From JADKFD01 sp050250665 (GTDB lineage: Bacteria > Pseudomonadota > Gammaproteobacteria > Xanthomonadales > SZUA-5), in NCBI GenBank assembly GCA_050250665.1, contig JBFWOF010000010.1, positions 1 to 64,000 of the forward strand: 64,000 nucleotides of DNA, in the 5' to 3' direction. Made by a program: the position numbers and the translations under genes. Below are positions 48,938-57,629 of this stretch, one piece after another. The notes beneath the pieces are model-generated. The model ran no database searches, was not told the origin of the DNA, and saw nothing but the letters and a program-made list of their open reading frames with translations. Within the stretch, counting starts at the first letter, position 1; each line of letters begins with the position of its first letter.

Positions 48938-49936
48938 ATGCTGCCCGACGCTGCCCAAGCTTTGTGGAAGGCACTGCGCAAGACCGATCGTCAGGCGGCC
49001 AAGGATCGAGTCGCGGCGCTGCGCAAGCGCTTGCCGGATGCGCCGCCCGAGGAACTGCATCGGCTGCTGGTGCAGAGCAAATGTCTGCAGGCCGGGGCCA
49101 TCGGCGCGCTCTCGGCGGTGGTCGAACTGGTGCCAGGCGCTGGCAAGCTGGCGGGCGCGGTGCTGGGGCCTGTCATCGACGTCGGCACGGTGACCGCGCT
49201 GCAATCGGAACTGGTGCTGGAGACTTTCGAGGTCTACAACGTCGATCTTGGCGATGCCGGTGAGCGTTTCGCCATCCTCGCCATTGCCGCCACCAATGTC
49301 GGCGCCACCCATGCCTCCAGCATTGTCGCCAAGCTGCTGAAGCGCTATGCCGGCGCGCTGATTGGCGGCTTCGTGCTCAAGCGCGCCCTGCCGGTGACGC
49401 GTATTGCCACCGTGGCCACCAAGAACATCGCCCTCACCTATGCCATCGGCATGCGTGCCCAGGCCGTGGCCCGCTTCCGCGATGCCGATCTGGAAGAGTG
49501 GCCAAAGCTGATGCGTCAGGTCACCAATATCGACGAGAGCACGCTGGTCGAATGGGCCACCAGCGCCGCCCGCACCGCCATCGATCAGGTGCAGGAATCC
49601 ACCCGCGCCTGGGTCGGCCGGGTCACCCATCTGTTGCCTACACTGCCGACCATGAGCGATCTGCGGCGAATGGTGCCGGGGGCAACGGAAACGGTGGCCG
49701 TGGAAGACCTCGCCAAGCCGGCGCCCAAGGCGCGCAAGGCTGCGGTCAAGCCCAAGGCCAAGGCGCCAGCGAAGAAGGCGCCAGCGAAGAAGGTGGCCGC
49801 GAAGCCTGCTGCTGCCAAGCCGCGGGCCAAGGCCGCGCCTGCGGCAGCCAAGGCAGCCAGGAAGGCCGCTACTCCCAGAAAGACCGCTGCCAAGCCGACG
49901 AGCAAGAGCAGCGCGACTCGCCGCCGCAGTAGCTGA
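48938..49936 (+). CDS. EcsC-like protein with histone-H1-like lysine/alanine tail
   Basis: A 332-residue protein. The first 240 residues are Ala- and Gly-rich helical segments (GAIGALSAVVELVPGAGKLA, GPVIDVGTVTALQSELVLET, IALTYAIGMRAQAVARFRDA) that resemble EcsC-type proteins; I am not certain of the family. The last 85 residues are a tandem KAPAKKAPAKK/AKPAAAKPRAKAAPAAAKAA tail ending RRRSS, as in bacterial histone-H1-like and polymer-binding proteins. The tail is intact and in frame. The start at 48938 is backed by AGGAG at 48927-48931; the in-frame GTG at 48917 is the alternative. It could condense DNA or bind RNA or polyphosphate by its tail; that is inference. Confidence 0.78.
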   Translation: MLPDAAQALWKALRKTDRQAAKDRVAALRKRLPDAPPEELHRLLVQSKCLQAGAIGALSAVVELVPGAGKLAGAVLGPVIDVGTVTALQSELVLETFEVYNVDLGDAGERFAILAIAATNVGATHASSIVAKLLKRYAGALIGGFVLKRALPVTRIATVATKNIALTYAIGMRAQAVARFRDADLEEWPKLMRQVTNIDESTLVEWATSAARTAIDQVQESTRAWVGRVTHLLPTLPTMSDLRRMVPGATETVAVEDLAKPAPKARKAAVKPKAKAPAKKAPAKKVAAKPAAAKPRAKAAPAAAKAARKAATPRKTAAKPTSKSSATRRRSS

Positions 49937-49965
49937 CGAGCCCGCCCCGGCACTTGCCCGACACC

Positions 49966-49996
49966 CTGTGGGAGCGGACTCTGTCCGCGACAGGGC
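49966..49996. repeat. REP-like element
   Basis: CTGTGGGAGCGGACTCTGTCCGCGACAGGG, 29 bp after the histone-tail gene. REP-like palindrome (GAGCGGACTCTGTCCGC). Confidence 0.75.
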
Positions 49997-50128
49997 TGCC
50001 TCTGACCGCAGCCACGCCGGCAGCCAGGATTGCGAGAGATTGACGCGTCCAGGCCGGGAACGCAGTGCCAGAGCAACTCGGTGAACCGCCTGCAAGTCAT
50101 TGCCTTAGGGCAGTTCGGCCCGCTGCTG

Positions 50129-50202
50129 TGGAGCGCCGCGCTGCGGCGCCGCCTTGCCATGACTGGAGATCAGAAGCGGCCCGCGCAGGCGCGCGTCCCT
50201 CC
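50129..50202 (+). repeat. Family F intergenic repeat, copy 3
   Basis: GGAGCGCCGCGCTGCGGCGCCGCC...GCGCGCGTCCCTCC, same layout as the other family F units. The rest of the gap to 50468 holds no gene I can support. Confidence 0.8.
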
Positions 50203-50468
50203 TTGAAAGCCGTCCGGAGCCCACGACAGGATTCAGGGACCACGTGCCGTGTCGGGCCGAAACAGCTGGCTTGTGATGACCCCAGTTCGTGCCACTGAGG
50301 CCTGCGGGGTGGCGGGCGAAATGATCCCCATGCGCCCCAAGCCAGACTCTGCGTTCGTCGAGAAGGGTGATTTTCCGCCTCTTTTTCCATCGAATCGACA
50401 CAAACTCGCGCTATCTTCCGCTGTTCGGGTGCGTCACGCGCGCCGATTTCTGATTTCCGGGGTCAAGC

Positions 50469-53400
50469 ATGTTTCGAATTCTGCTGTGTGGGTTGCTGCT
50501 GGCTGGCTTTTCCAATGCCGCATCGGCGCAAGCCACCGATCTGATCATCTCCGAGTACGTTGAGGGTTCGTCCAACAACAAGGCTCTGGAGTTCTACAAC
50601 GGCACGGGCGCCAGCATCGATCTGGCCGCCGGTCAGTATCAGGTGGAGTACTACTTCAACGGTTCGTCGACGGTCGGCTTGACCATCACCCTGACTGGGA
50701 CCGTGGCCTCGGACGATGTCTACGTGCTTGCCAATTCCTCGGCCGTAGCCGCCGTGACCAGCGTTGCCGACCAGACCGCCGGCGGTGGCTGGTACAACGG
50801 CGATGACGCCATCATTCTGCGCAAGGGCGGTGCGGCGGGTCCCATCGTCGACGTGATCGGCCAGGTGGGATTCGATCCGGGCACCGAGTGGGGCGCCGGG
50901 CTGGTATCGACCCAGGACAACACCATCGTCCGCAATTCCAACGTTTGCGCTGGCGACACCAACCCCGCGGATGCTTTCGATCCGGCCCCTGAATGGTCCG
51001 GCTTTGCCGTGGATACCTTCGGCGGACTGGGTGCACACACGGCCAACTGTTCGTTGGGAGCCACCGATCTGTTCATCTCCGAGTACATCGAGGGTTCGTC
51101 CAACAACAAGGCCCTGGAGTTCTACAACGGAACCGCCGCCAGCATCGATCTGACTGCCGGTCAGTATCAGGTGGAGTACTACTTCAACGGCTCGTCGACG
51201 GTCGGTGCAACCATTGCCCTCACCGGTACGGTGGCATCCAACGACGTCTTCGTGCTTGCCAATTCCTCGGCGGTAGCCGCCGTGACCAGCGTTGCTGACC
51301 AGAGCGCCGGTGGCAGTTGGTACAACGGCGACGATGCCATCGTCTTGCGCAAGGGTGGTGCTGCCGGTCCGATCGTCGATGTGATCGGGCAGGTGGGATT
51401 TGATCCAGGCACTGCGTGGGGCACGACTCCGCCAGTCACTACAGCGAACAACACGCTCGTGCGCTTTCCCGCCGTCTGCGCTGGCGACACGATTGAAAAC
51501 GATGCCTTCGATCCGGCAATCGAATGGAACGGATTTGCGCAGGACACCTTCACCAACCTCGGGTCGCACACGGCGACCTGTCTTGGCGGCGGTGGCATCA
51601 ACCTCAACATCGACGACGTCAGTCAGATCGAGACCGACGGCGCGACAACGACCTTCAGCTTCACCGTCAGCCTGAGTGCACCGGCCGGCGCCGGTGGCGT
51701 CAGCTTCGACATCGCCACGGCCGACAACACTGCGACGGTCGCCAACAGCGACTACGTGGCGCGTTCGCTTGCGGCTCAGACCATCGCCGCCGGCAACTCG
51801 ACCTACACCTTCGACGTCACCGTCAATGGCGATACCACGGTCGAGCCGGATGAGACCTTCTTCGTCAACGTCAGCAACGTCGTTGGTGCCACGGTTGTCG
51901 ATGGCCAGGGTCTGGGCACCATCCTCAACGATGATGTCGCGCTGACGCCGATTCACGATATCCAGGGTACAGGCGCTGCCTCGCCGATCGTGGGTAGCAC
52001 GGTGACCACCCGCGGCATCGTCACCGGCCGCAAGAGCAATGGCTTCTTCATGCAGGAACCGGACGCGACGATCGACGCTGATCCGGCGACCTCCGAAGGC
52101 ATCTTCGTGTTCACGAGCTCAGCGCCGCCGGCAGCCGCCGCCATCGGCAACCTGGTGCAGGTCGCCGCCACCGTGGTCGAGTTCGTGCCCAGTCAGGATC
52201 CTTTCCAGCCGCCGCTGACCGAGCTCAGCTCACCGACCGTGATCCAGATCTCCGCCGGCAATCCGCTGCCGGCTGCGATTCCCCTGACCACCACCTTCCC
52301 CGACCCGGCCGGTCCCTTCGACCAGCTGGAGCGCCTGGAAGGCATGCGCGTCTCGGTGGCCTCGCTGACGGTCAACGCCGCCACTGCCGGCAATGTCAAT
52401 GAGACCAATGCCACCGGCAGCAACAATGGCGTGTTCCACGGTGTGGTCACCGGCCTGCCGCGCTCACTGCGCGAGCCGGGTATCCAGCCGCCGGATCCGA
52501 CCCCGGCCGGCACCATTCCGCCGATTCCGCGCTGGGATGGCAATCCGGAATTGATCCGCGTCGACAGCGACGGCCTGACCGGCCAGCCGCAGCTGACCGT
52601 GGCCGTCGGCCAGACCGTGAGCAATCTGGTCGGGCCGCTGGACTATGGTTTCCGCCGCTACACCCTGCTGCCGGACCTGGGCAGCACACCGACCGCCTCT
52701 GGCCCCGCGACCAGCGTGGCGGTCAGCGCGCCGCTGCCGACCGAAGTCACGGTGGCTTCGTACAATCTGCAGCGCTTCTTCGACGACGTGAACGATCCGG
52801 CGATCAGCGAGCCGGTCCTTACGCCAGCGGCCTACGCCAACCGACTGAACAAGGCTTCGCTGGGCATCCGTAATGAGTTGCAGACCCCGGATATCGTCGG
52901 CGTGGTCGAAGTCGAGAATCTGAGCACGCTGCAGGCGCTGGCGACCAAGATCAACAGCGACGCGGTGGCCGCGGCCCAGCCGAATCCGATGTACGTGGCC
53001 TACCTGATCGAAGGCAATGATGTGGGCGGCATCGATGTCGGTTTCCTGGTCAAGACCGCGCCGGTCAATGGCCCGCTGCCGCGAGTGACGGTGAATGCCG
53101 TGGTCCAGGAGCTGGCAGGTACGCTGTTCGTCAATCCTGACACCAGCACTGTGCTGCTCAATGATCGTCCGCCGCTGCGTCTGGATGCCGTGGTCAACAA
53201 CGCCACCGGTCAGACCTACCCGCTGACGGTGATCGTCAATCACCTGCGTTCGCTCAGTGGCGCCACCGACACCGCGGTTGGTCCCAACGGTTGGGCCACC
53301 GATGGCGAGCGCATCCGCGCCAAGCGTCAGGCCCAGGCCGAGGATCTGGCGGTGCTGGTGCAGAACCGCCAGGCGGCGAATCCGAACGAGCAGATCGTTC

Positions 53401-55025
53401 TGGTCGGCGATTTCAATGCCTTCGAGTTCAACGATGGTCTGGGCGACTCGATGAACACCATCGCCGGCACGCCGACCCCGGACAATCAGACCGCGGTGGC
53501 CGGAGACGGCGCCGATCTGGTCAATCCGGATCTGGACAATTTGTTCGACACCGTTGCCGCCGATGAACGCTATTCCTTTGTCTTCGATGGCGTGGCCCAG
53601 TCGCTGGATCACGCCCTGGTCAACGCGGCCGTGCTGTCGGCCACGGCCGCGCCGCGCATCGAGCATGCGCGCATCAACGCCGGCTTCCCGGAAGTCGACC
53701 GCAATGACCCGATGACGGCTAGGCGCCTGTCGGATCACGATCCGCTGGTGGTCTACCTGGCCCCGAACGGCTTCGTGCCCATCGACATCGCCATCGACAA
53801 GGTGGTCAACGGTGATCCGGTGGTTGCCGGTACCCAAATCGACTACACCATCGAAGTCGAGAACTTCGGCCCGCAGGCAGCCTTGAACTCGGTCTGGACC
53901 GACACCCTGCCGACCGGTACGCGCTTCGTCTCGCTGAGCAGCGTTGCTGGCTGGACCTGCACCACGCCGGCCGTCGGCGCCACAGGCACCGTCAGCTGCA
54001 GCAATCCGAGCGTGGCGGTGGGCAGCTCGATCTTCACGCTGGTCATCAGCGTCGATGCCAACGTGGCCAGCGGCACCCTGGTCAGCAACAACGCCAGCGT
54101 CAGCACCGGTTCGCCGGATACCAATCCGATGAACAACTCCAGCACGGCGCAGTTCACCGTGGTCGCCGAGTCGGACCTGTCGATCACGCTGACCGACACT
54201 CCGGACCCGGTGACGGCGGGTACCAATCTGACCTACACGGCCACCGTCACCAACGGCGGCCCGTCCGATGCCACGGGTGTCACCATCACGCTTCCGGTGC
54301 CGGCGAACACCAGTTTCGTTTCGGGAACGGTATCGGGCGGTGGCAGCTGCTCCGGTGCGCCGGTGGTTTGCACGGTGACTGGCAGCATCGCACCGGCTGG
54401 TTCGCGCACTGCGACGATCACCATGGCGGTCGCAGCCTCGGCTCCGGATGGCAGCAGCATCAGCGCCACCGCCACTGTGGCCACGGCGTCCATCGACAAC
54501 AACGCGGCCAACAACAGCGCCAGCACCAGCACGCAGGTGGTTGCCGATGCCAACCTGGAGCTCAGCCTCAGCGCCTCGTCGCTGGAAGTGCTGATCAATG
54601 AGCCGGTGACCTTCACCGCGGTCAGCCTGAACCTCGGTCCGTCCGACGCGCAGAATCTGTCGATCACGATGACCCTGACGCCGGACTTCCGCTACAGCGC
54701 GCACACTGCGATCGGTGCCACCTGCACCACACCGCAGGTGGGCACCAGCGGATCGGTGACCTGTACCTGGGCAGGCGCCACGGCACCGAATGCCTCGCGC
54801 ACCCTGCAGGTGGTGGCTTACAGCAACAACCAGGGCGCCACGGCCGTCAATGCCAGCACCGTGTCGGACACCTCCGATCCGGTCACGGCCAACAATGTCG
54901 GCAACGTCAGTGTCCAGGTGGGCTTCGCGGTGGAAGCGATTCCGACGATGAACGCCTATGGCCTGATCCTGCTGGGCCTGATGCTGGGCCTGATCGGCTT
55001 TGTGGCGGTGCGCCGCAACAGCTGA
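50469..55025 (+). CDS. Extracellular endonuclease ExeM/NucH family with tandem lamin-tail domains
   Basis: A 1518-residue secreted protein. The signal peptide (MFRILLCGLLLAGFSNAASA) is followed by two lamin-tail-domain repeats at about 22-196 and 198-373 (DLIISEYVEGSSNNKALEFY ... GFDPGT), separated by exactly 176 residues. A Calx-beta-like domain is at about 375-480. An endonuclease/exonuclease/phosphatase domain covers about 755-1105, with VTVASYNLQRFFDD, IVGVVEVENL, VLVGDFNAFEF and RLSDHDPLVV. Three DUF11 repeats follow at about 1106-1485. The C-terminal sorting signal AIPTMNAYGLILLGLMLGLI (IPTL-CTERM) ends in VRRNS. It degrades extracellular DNA, probably for nutrient use, and is anchored or sorted by the tail. 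A terminator follows at 55085. A single gene. Confidence 0.92.
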   Translation: MFRILLCGLLLAGFSNAASAQATDLIISEYVEGSSNNKALEFYNGTGASIDLAAGQYQVEYYFNGSSTVGLTITLTGTVASDDVYVLANSSAVAAVTSVADQTAGGGWYNGDDAIILRKGGAAGPIVDVIGQVGFDPGTEWGAGLVSTQDNTIVRNSNVCAGDTNPADAFDPAPEWSGFAVDTFGGLGAHTANCSLGATDLFISEYIEGSSNNKALEFYNGTAASIDLTAGQYQVEYYFNGSSTVGATIALTGTVASNDVFVLANSSAVAAVTSVADQSAGGSWYNGDDAIVLRKGGAAGPIVDVIGQVGFDPGTAWGTTPPVTTANNTLVRFPAVCAGDTIENDAFDPAIEWNGFAQDTFTNLGSHTATCLGGGGINLNIDDVSQIETDGATTTFSFTVSLSAPAGAGGVSFDIATADNTATVANSDYVARSLAAQTIAAGNSTYTFDVTVNGDTTVEPDETFFVNVSNVVGATVVDGQGLGTILNDDVALTPIHDIQGTGAASPIVGSTVTTRGIVTGRKSNGFFMQEPDATIDADPATSEGIFVFTSSAPPAAAAIGNLVQVAATVVEFVPSQDPFQPPLTELSSPTVIQISAGNPLPAAIPLTTTFPDPAGPFDQLERLEGMRVSVASLTVNAATAGNVNETNATGSNNGVFHGVVTGLPRSLREPGIQPPDPTPAGTIPPIPRWDGNPELIRVDSDGLTGQPQLTVAVGQTVSNLVGPLDYGFRRYTLLPDLGSTPTASGPATSVAVSAPLPTEVTVASYNLQRFFDDVNDPAISEPVLTPAAYANRLNKASLGIRNELQTPDIVGVVEVENLSTLQALATKINSDAVAAAQPNPMYVAYLIEGNDVGGIDVGFLVKTAPVNGPLPRVTVNAVVQELAGTLFVNPDTSTVLLNDRPPLRLDAVVNNATGQTYPLTVIVNHLRSLSGATDTAVGPNGWATDGERIRAKRQAQAEDLAVLVQNRQAANPNEQIVLVGDFNAFEFNDGLGDSMNTIAGTPTPDNQTAVAGDGADLVNPDLDNLFDTVAADERYSFVFDGVAQSLDHALVNAAVLSATAAPRIEHARINAGFPEVDRNDPMTARRLSDHDPLVVYLAPNGFVPIDIAIDKVVNGDPVVAGTQIDYTIEVENFGPQAALNSVWTDTLPTGTRFVSLSSVAGWTCTTPAVGATGTVSCSNPSVAVGSSIFTLVISVDANVASGTLVSNNASVSTGSPDTNPMNNSSTAQFTVVAESDLSITLTDTPDPVTAGTNLTYTATVTNGGPSDATGVTITLPVPANTSFVSGTVSGGGSCSGAPVVCTVTGSIAPAGSRTATITMAVAASAPDGSSISATATVATASIDNNAANNSASTSTQVVADANLELSLSASSLEVLINEPVTFTAVSLNLGPSDAQNLSITMTLTPDFRYSAHTAIGATCTTPQVGTSGSVTCTWAGATAPNASRTLQVVAYSNNQGATAVNASTVSDTSDPVTANNVGNVSVQVGFAVEAIPTMNAYGLILLGLMLGLIGFVAVRRNS
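50532..51587 (+). repeat. In-frame tandem duplication of a 528-bp lamin-tail domain in the nuclease gene
   Basis: Unit 1 (50532-51059) and unit 2 (51060-51587) are offset by exactly 528 bp and remain very similar at DNA level (ATCTCCGAGTAC...GTTCGTCCAACAACAAGG in both). This suggests a recent duplication still subject to recombination. Confidence 0.88.
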
Positions 55026-55084
55026 GGCAGGTAGGGTGGAACCCTGGCGCAGCCGGGATTCCACCGAAATGCCAGCGACAGACC

Positions 55085-55113
55085 AAGGGGTGGCCATCGG
55101 CCACCCCTTTTTG
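55085..55113 (+). terminator. Intrinsic terminator after the ExeM-like gene
   Basis: An 11-bp stem AAGGGGTGGCC/GGCCACCCCTT with loop ATC, followed by TTTTT. Correctly oriented for the plus strand. Confidence 0.92.
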
Positions 55114-55198
55114 TTTCATCCCTTGCGGTGGACATGACCGCGCCGCACTGACATCCAGGCTGGCATGCTCCTCCCATTGCAATCGGGGCAACTTCGCC

Positions 55199-55882
55199 AT
55201 GTCCGACTCTCCCACGCTGCTGCGCAGCGATTTCAGCCGTCGCGAGGTCGTGGATACCCGACAACTGCCGGAGGTGGATTCGCCCAGCCCGGGCGTGACC
55301 CGGCGCATGATCGAACGTATCGGCGACGAGGTGGCGAGGGCCACGTCGATGGTGCGCTATGCGCCAGGCTCGCGTTTCCCCGAGCATCGCCACGAGCTCG
55401 GCGAGGAATTTCTGGTGCTCGAAGGCGTGTTTGCCGACGAGTTCGGTCGTTATCCGGCGGGCACCTATGTACGCAATCCGCCGGGATCGTCGCACTCACC
55501 GCGCACCGATGAAGGTTGTCTGCTGTTCGTCAAGCTTCGGCAGATGGATCCAAGCGACCAGACTCGCGTCGTTGTGGATACCGCTAGCGCCGCCTGGCGC
55601 CAGGGTCTGGTACCGGGTTTGCAGGTCTTGCCGCTGGGCGGCCACGACAGCGAAAGCACGGCGCTGGTGCGCTGGGCTCCGGGCACGGTGTTTCAGCCGC
55701 ACACGCATTTTGGTGGCGAGGAGATCCTGGTGCTGGAAGGCGTGTTCGAGGACGAGTACGGTCGCTATCCCGCCGGCAGCTGGATGCGCAGCCCGCACGG
55801 CAGCCGGCACGCGCCCTTCAGCCGCGAGGGCGCGCTGATCTGGGTCAAGGTCGGTCATCTGCCGATCGCAGCTGAAAGCTGA
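55199..55882 (+). CDS. Bicupin ChrR-like protein
   Basis: A 227-residue protein with two cupin folds. The first (50-120) has the metal motif SRFPEHRHELGEEFLVLEGV plus GSSHSPRTDEG. The second (160-225) has TVFQPHTHFGGEEILVLEGV plus GSRHAPFSREG. Each has the His-x-His ... Glu ... His pattern that binds Zn or Fe. The fold and both GEE-x-LVLEGV motifs match the ChrR cupin domain, but the anti-sigma domain that ChrR carries at its N-terminus is absent here. A stand-alone sensor or a small enzyme is possible. It is preceded by the ExeM terminator, so it has its own promoter. Confidence 0.85.
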   Translation: MSDSPTLLRSDFSRREVVDTRQLPEVDSPSPGVTRRMIERIGDEVARATSMVRYAPGSRFPEHRHELGEEFLVLEGVFADEFGRYPAGTYVRNPPGSSHSPRTDEGCLLFVKLRQMDPSDQTRVVVDTASAAWRQGLVPGLQVLPLGGHDSESTALVRWAPGTVFQPHTHFGGEEILVLEGVFEDEYGRYPAGSWMRSPHGSRHAPFSREGALIWVKVGHLPIAAES

Positions 55883-55954
55883 TGGCCGCGGTGCGGGTCT
55901 GGTAGAAGTGCCGGACGCGCCCGGTAGTGCGCTTGTTCGCGCATCCAGAATCGG

Positions 55955-56051
55955 CGGCACGGGGCACGGGGCAGGGGACAGGGGCCCAAGCTTGCCGCAT
56001 GGCCAGATCGTGCGGCGCGGTCGATCCCCCTGCCCCCTGCCCCTTGCCCCG
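55955..56051. repeat. G/C-tract inverted repeat between bicupin and flavoprotein genes
   Basis: GGCACGGGGCACGGGGCAGG plus GGACAGGGG on the left pairs with CCCCCTGCCCCCTGCCCCTT plus GCCCCGC on the right. The left tract has four or more G-runs, so it could also form a G-quadruplex. Confidence 0.75.
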
Positions 56052-56099
56052 CTTTTGCTGGCGGAGTCTCTGCGATTGCAAAGTGCCTTGGAGTAGCCC

Positions 56100-57539
56100 A
56101 TGACCACCCGCGAAATCGACGTCGCCATCATCGGCACTGGCTCGGCCGGCATGACGGCCTACCGCAGCGCCGTGGCGCACACCGATTCGGTGTTGCTGAT
56201 CGAGGCCGCCGAATACGGCACCACCTGCGCGCGGGTCGGTTGCATGCCGAGCAAGCTGCTGATCGCGGCCGCGGATGCCGCCCACCACGTCACGGCGGCG
56301 CCGGGCTTCGGCGTGCACGGCGGCTCGGTGCGGGTCGATGGTGCGGCCGTGATGCAGCGGGTGCGCGCCGAACGCGACCGCTTCGTCGGCTTCGTCACCG
56401 AAGCGGTCGACGCCTGGCCGCAAGCGCATCGGCGCCTGGGCCGGGTGCGTTTCCTTGACGCCCACACGTTGGAATTCGACGATGGCGAACGCATCCATGC
56501 GCGCCGCATCGTCATCGCCAGCGGTTCGGTTTCGATCATTCCTGAGGATTGGCGGCTGGCGCTGGGCGACCGACTGATCACCAATGACGACGTCTTTGCC
56601 TGGCAGGCGCTGCCGGCATCGGTGGCCGTGGTCGGCGCTGGCGTGATCGCGCTGGAACTCGGTCAGGCCCTGCACCGCCTGGGGGTACGCGTGCGGGTGT
56701 TTGATCGTGGCGGGCGTTTTGGCGGCCTGAGCGATCCCGAGGTGATTGCCGCCGCACGCCGGGTGCTGGCCGAGGATTTTCCGCTGACCACCGGTGCCGT
56801 CATCGATCGCGTCACGCGCGCGGAGGACGGCGTCCGCATCGACTTCCAGCATCAGGGCGCCACCCACAGCGAGCGCTATGACTATCTGTTGGCCGCCCTG
56901 GGTCGGGCACCCGATCTGGCCCATCTCAATCTGGGAGCCACCGGCTTGCCGCTGGATCCGCGCGGGGTGCCGATCAGTGACCCCAGCACGGGCCAGATCG
57001 GCGACAGTCATGTCTTCATCGCTGGCGACGCCTCGGCGCGCCGCATGCTGCTGCACGAAGCGGCAGATGAGGGGCGCATCGCCGGCGACAACGCCGGGCG
57101 CTTTCCCGATGTGCGCGAACATTCCCGTCGTACCGGGCTGGCCGTGGCCTTCACCGACCCGCAGATCGCCGTGGCCGGCGCCAGTCATGCCGAGTTGCTG
57201 GCATCAGGACGCAGCTTCGAAATCGCCGAGCTGGATTTCTCCGATCAGGGTCGCAGCCGGGTCATGCGCCGCAATCGCGGCCTGCTGCGGGTCTATGGCG
57301 AGCATCACAGCGACCTATTCCTCGGTGCCGAAATGATCGCTCCGGATGGCGAACATCTGGCCCACCTGCTGGCCTGGGCAGTGCACGCCAAGATGACGGT
57401 TCAGCAGATGCTGGACGCACCCTTCTACCACCCGGTGGTCGAGGAAGGTGTGCGCACTGCCTTGCGCCATCTGCAGCGCCAGCTGCGCATGGGCCCACCG
57501 CCGGTTCCGCATTGCATGGACTGCGGGCCCGGCGCTTGA
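56100..57539 (+). CDS. Lpd-like pyridine nucleotide-disulfide oxidoreductase
   Basis: A 479-residue FAD-binding flavoprotein. The N-terminal EIDVAIIGTGSAGMTAYRSA is the FAD-binding Rossmann motif. The redox disulfide is TTCARVGCMPSKL (Cys43, Cys48). The NAD-binding motif is SVAVVGAGVIALELGQALHR. The C-terminal active-site His is in PFYHPVVEEGV (His444, with Glu449 as the usual partner). This is a dihydrolipoamide dehydrogenase-type enzyme; other members reduce glutathione, mercury or quinones. A short C-terminal extension ends PVPHCMDCGPGA with a Cys-x-x-Cys, not seen in standard Lpd. No PDH/OGDH subunits are nearby, so it is not the complex-bound Lpd of the TCA cycle. Substrate unknown. Confidence 0.87.
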   Translation: MTTREIDVAIIGTGSAGMTAYRSAVAHTDSVLLIEAAEYGTTCARVGCMPSKLLIAAADAAHHVTAAPGFGVHGGSVRVDGAAVMQRVRAERDRFVGFVTEAVDAWPQAHRRLGRVRFLDAHTLEFDDGERIHARRIVIASGSVSIIPEDWRLALGDRLITNDDVFAWQALPASVAVVGAGVIALELGQALHRLGVRVRVFDRGGRFGGLSDPEVIAAARRVLAEDFPLTTGAVIDRVTRAEDGVRIDFQHQGATHSERYDYLLAALGRAPDLAHLNLGATGLPLDPRGVPISDPSTGQIGDSHVFIAGDASARRMLLHEAADEGRIAGDNAGRFPDVREHSRRTGLAVAFTDPQIAVAGASHAELLASGRSFEIAELDFSDQGRSRVMRRNRGLLRVYGEHHSDLFLGAEMIAPDGEHLAHLLAWAVHAKMTVQQMLDAPFYHPVVEEGVRTALRHLQRQLRMGPPPVPHCMDCGPGA

Positions 57540-57555
57540 GCCTCGTGGGCTCGGC

Positions 57556-57629
57556 CTGTGGGAGCGGGCTCTGCCCGCGATCTTTCCTATCACGCGACCA
57601 GAGCTCGCGGGCAAAGCCCGCTGCCACAG
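57556..57629. repeat. REP-like inverted pair
   Basis: CTGTGGGAGCGGGCTCTGCC plus CGCGA, followed by GCTCGCGGGCAAAGCCCGCT plus GCCACAG: a REP unit and its inverse, making one hairpin between the convergent Lpd-like and AraC-family genes. Closely matches the Pseudomonas REP. Confidence 0.88.

Noticed and set aside
50532..51587. Duplicated stretch as an insertion element
   Set aside because: It stays in frame, encodes complete lamin-tail domains, and has no transposase or terminal inverted repeats.
52464..55097. 877-residue open frame opposite the ExeM-like gene
   Set aside because: Antisense shadow, rich in Arg, His and Gly with no motifs; also extends past the sense gene's terminator.
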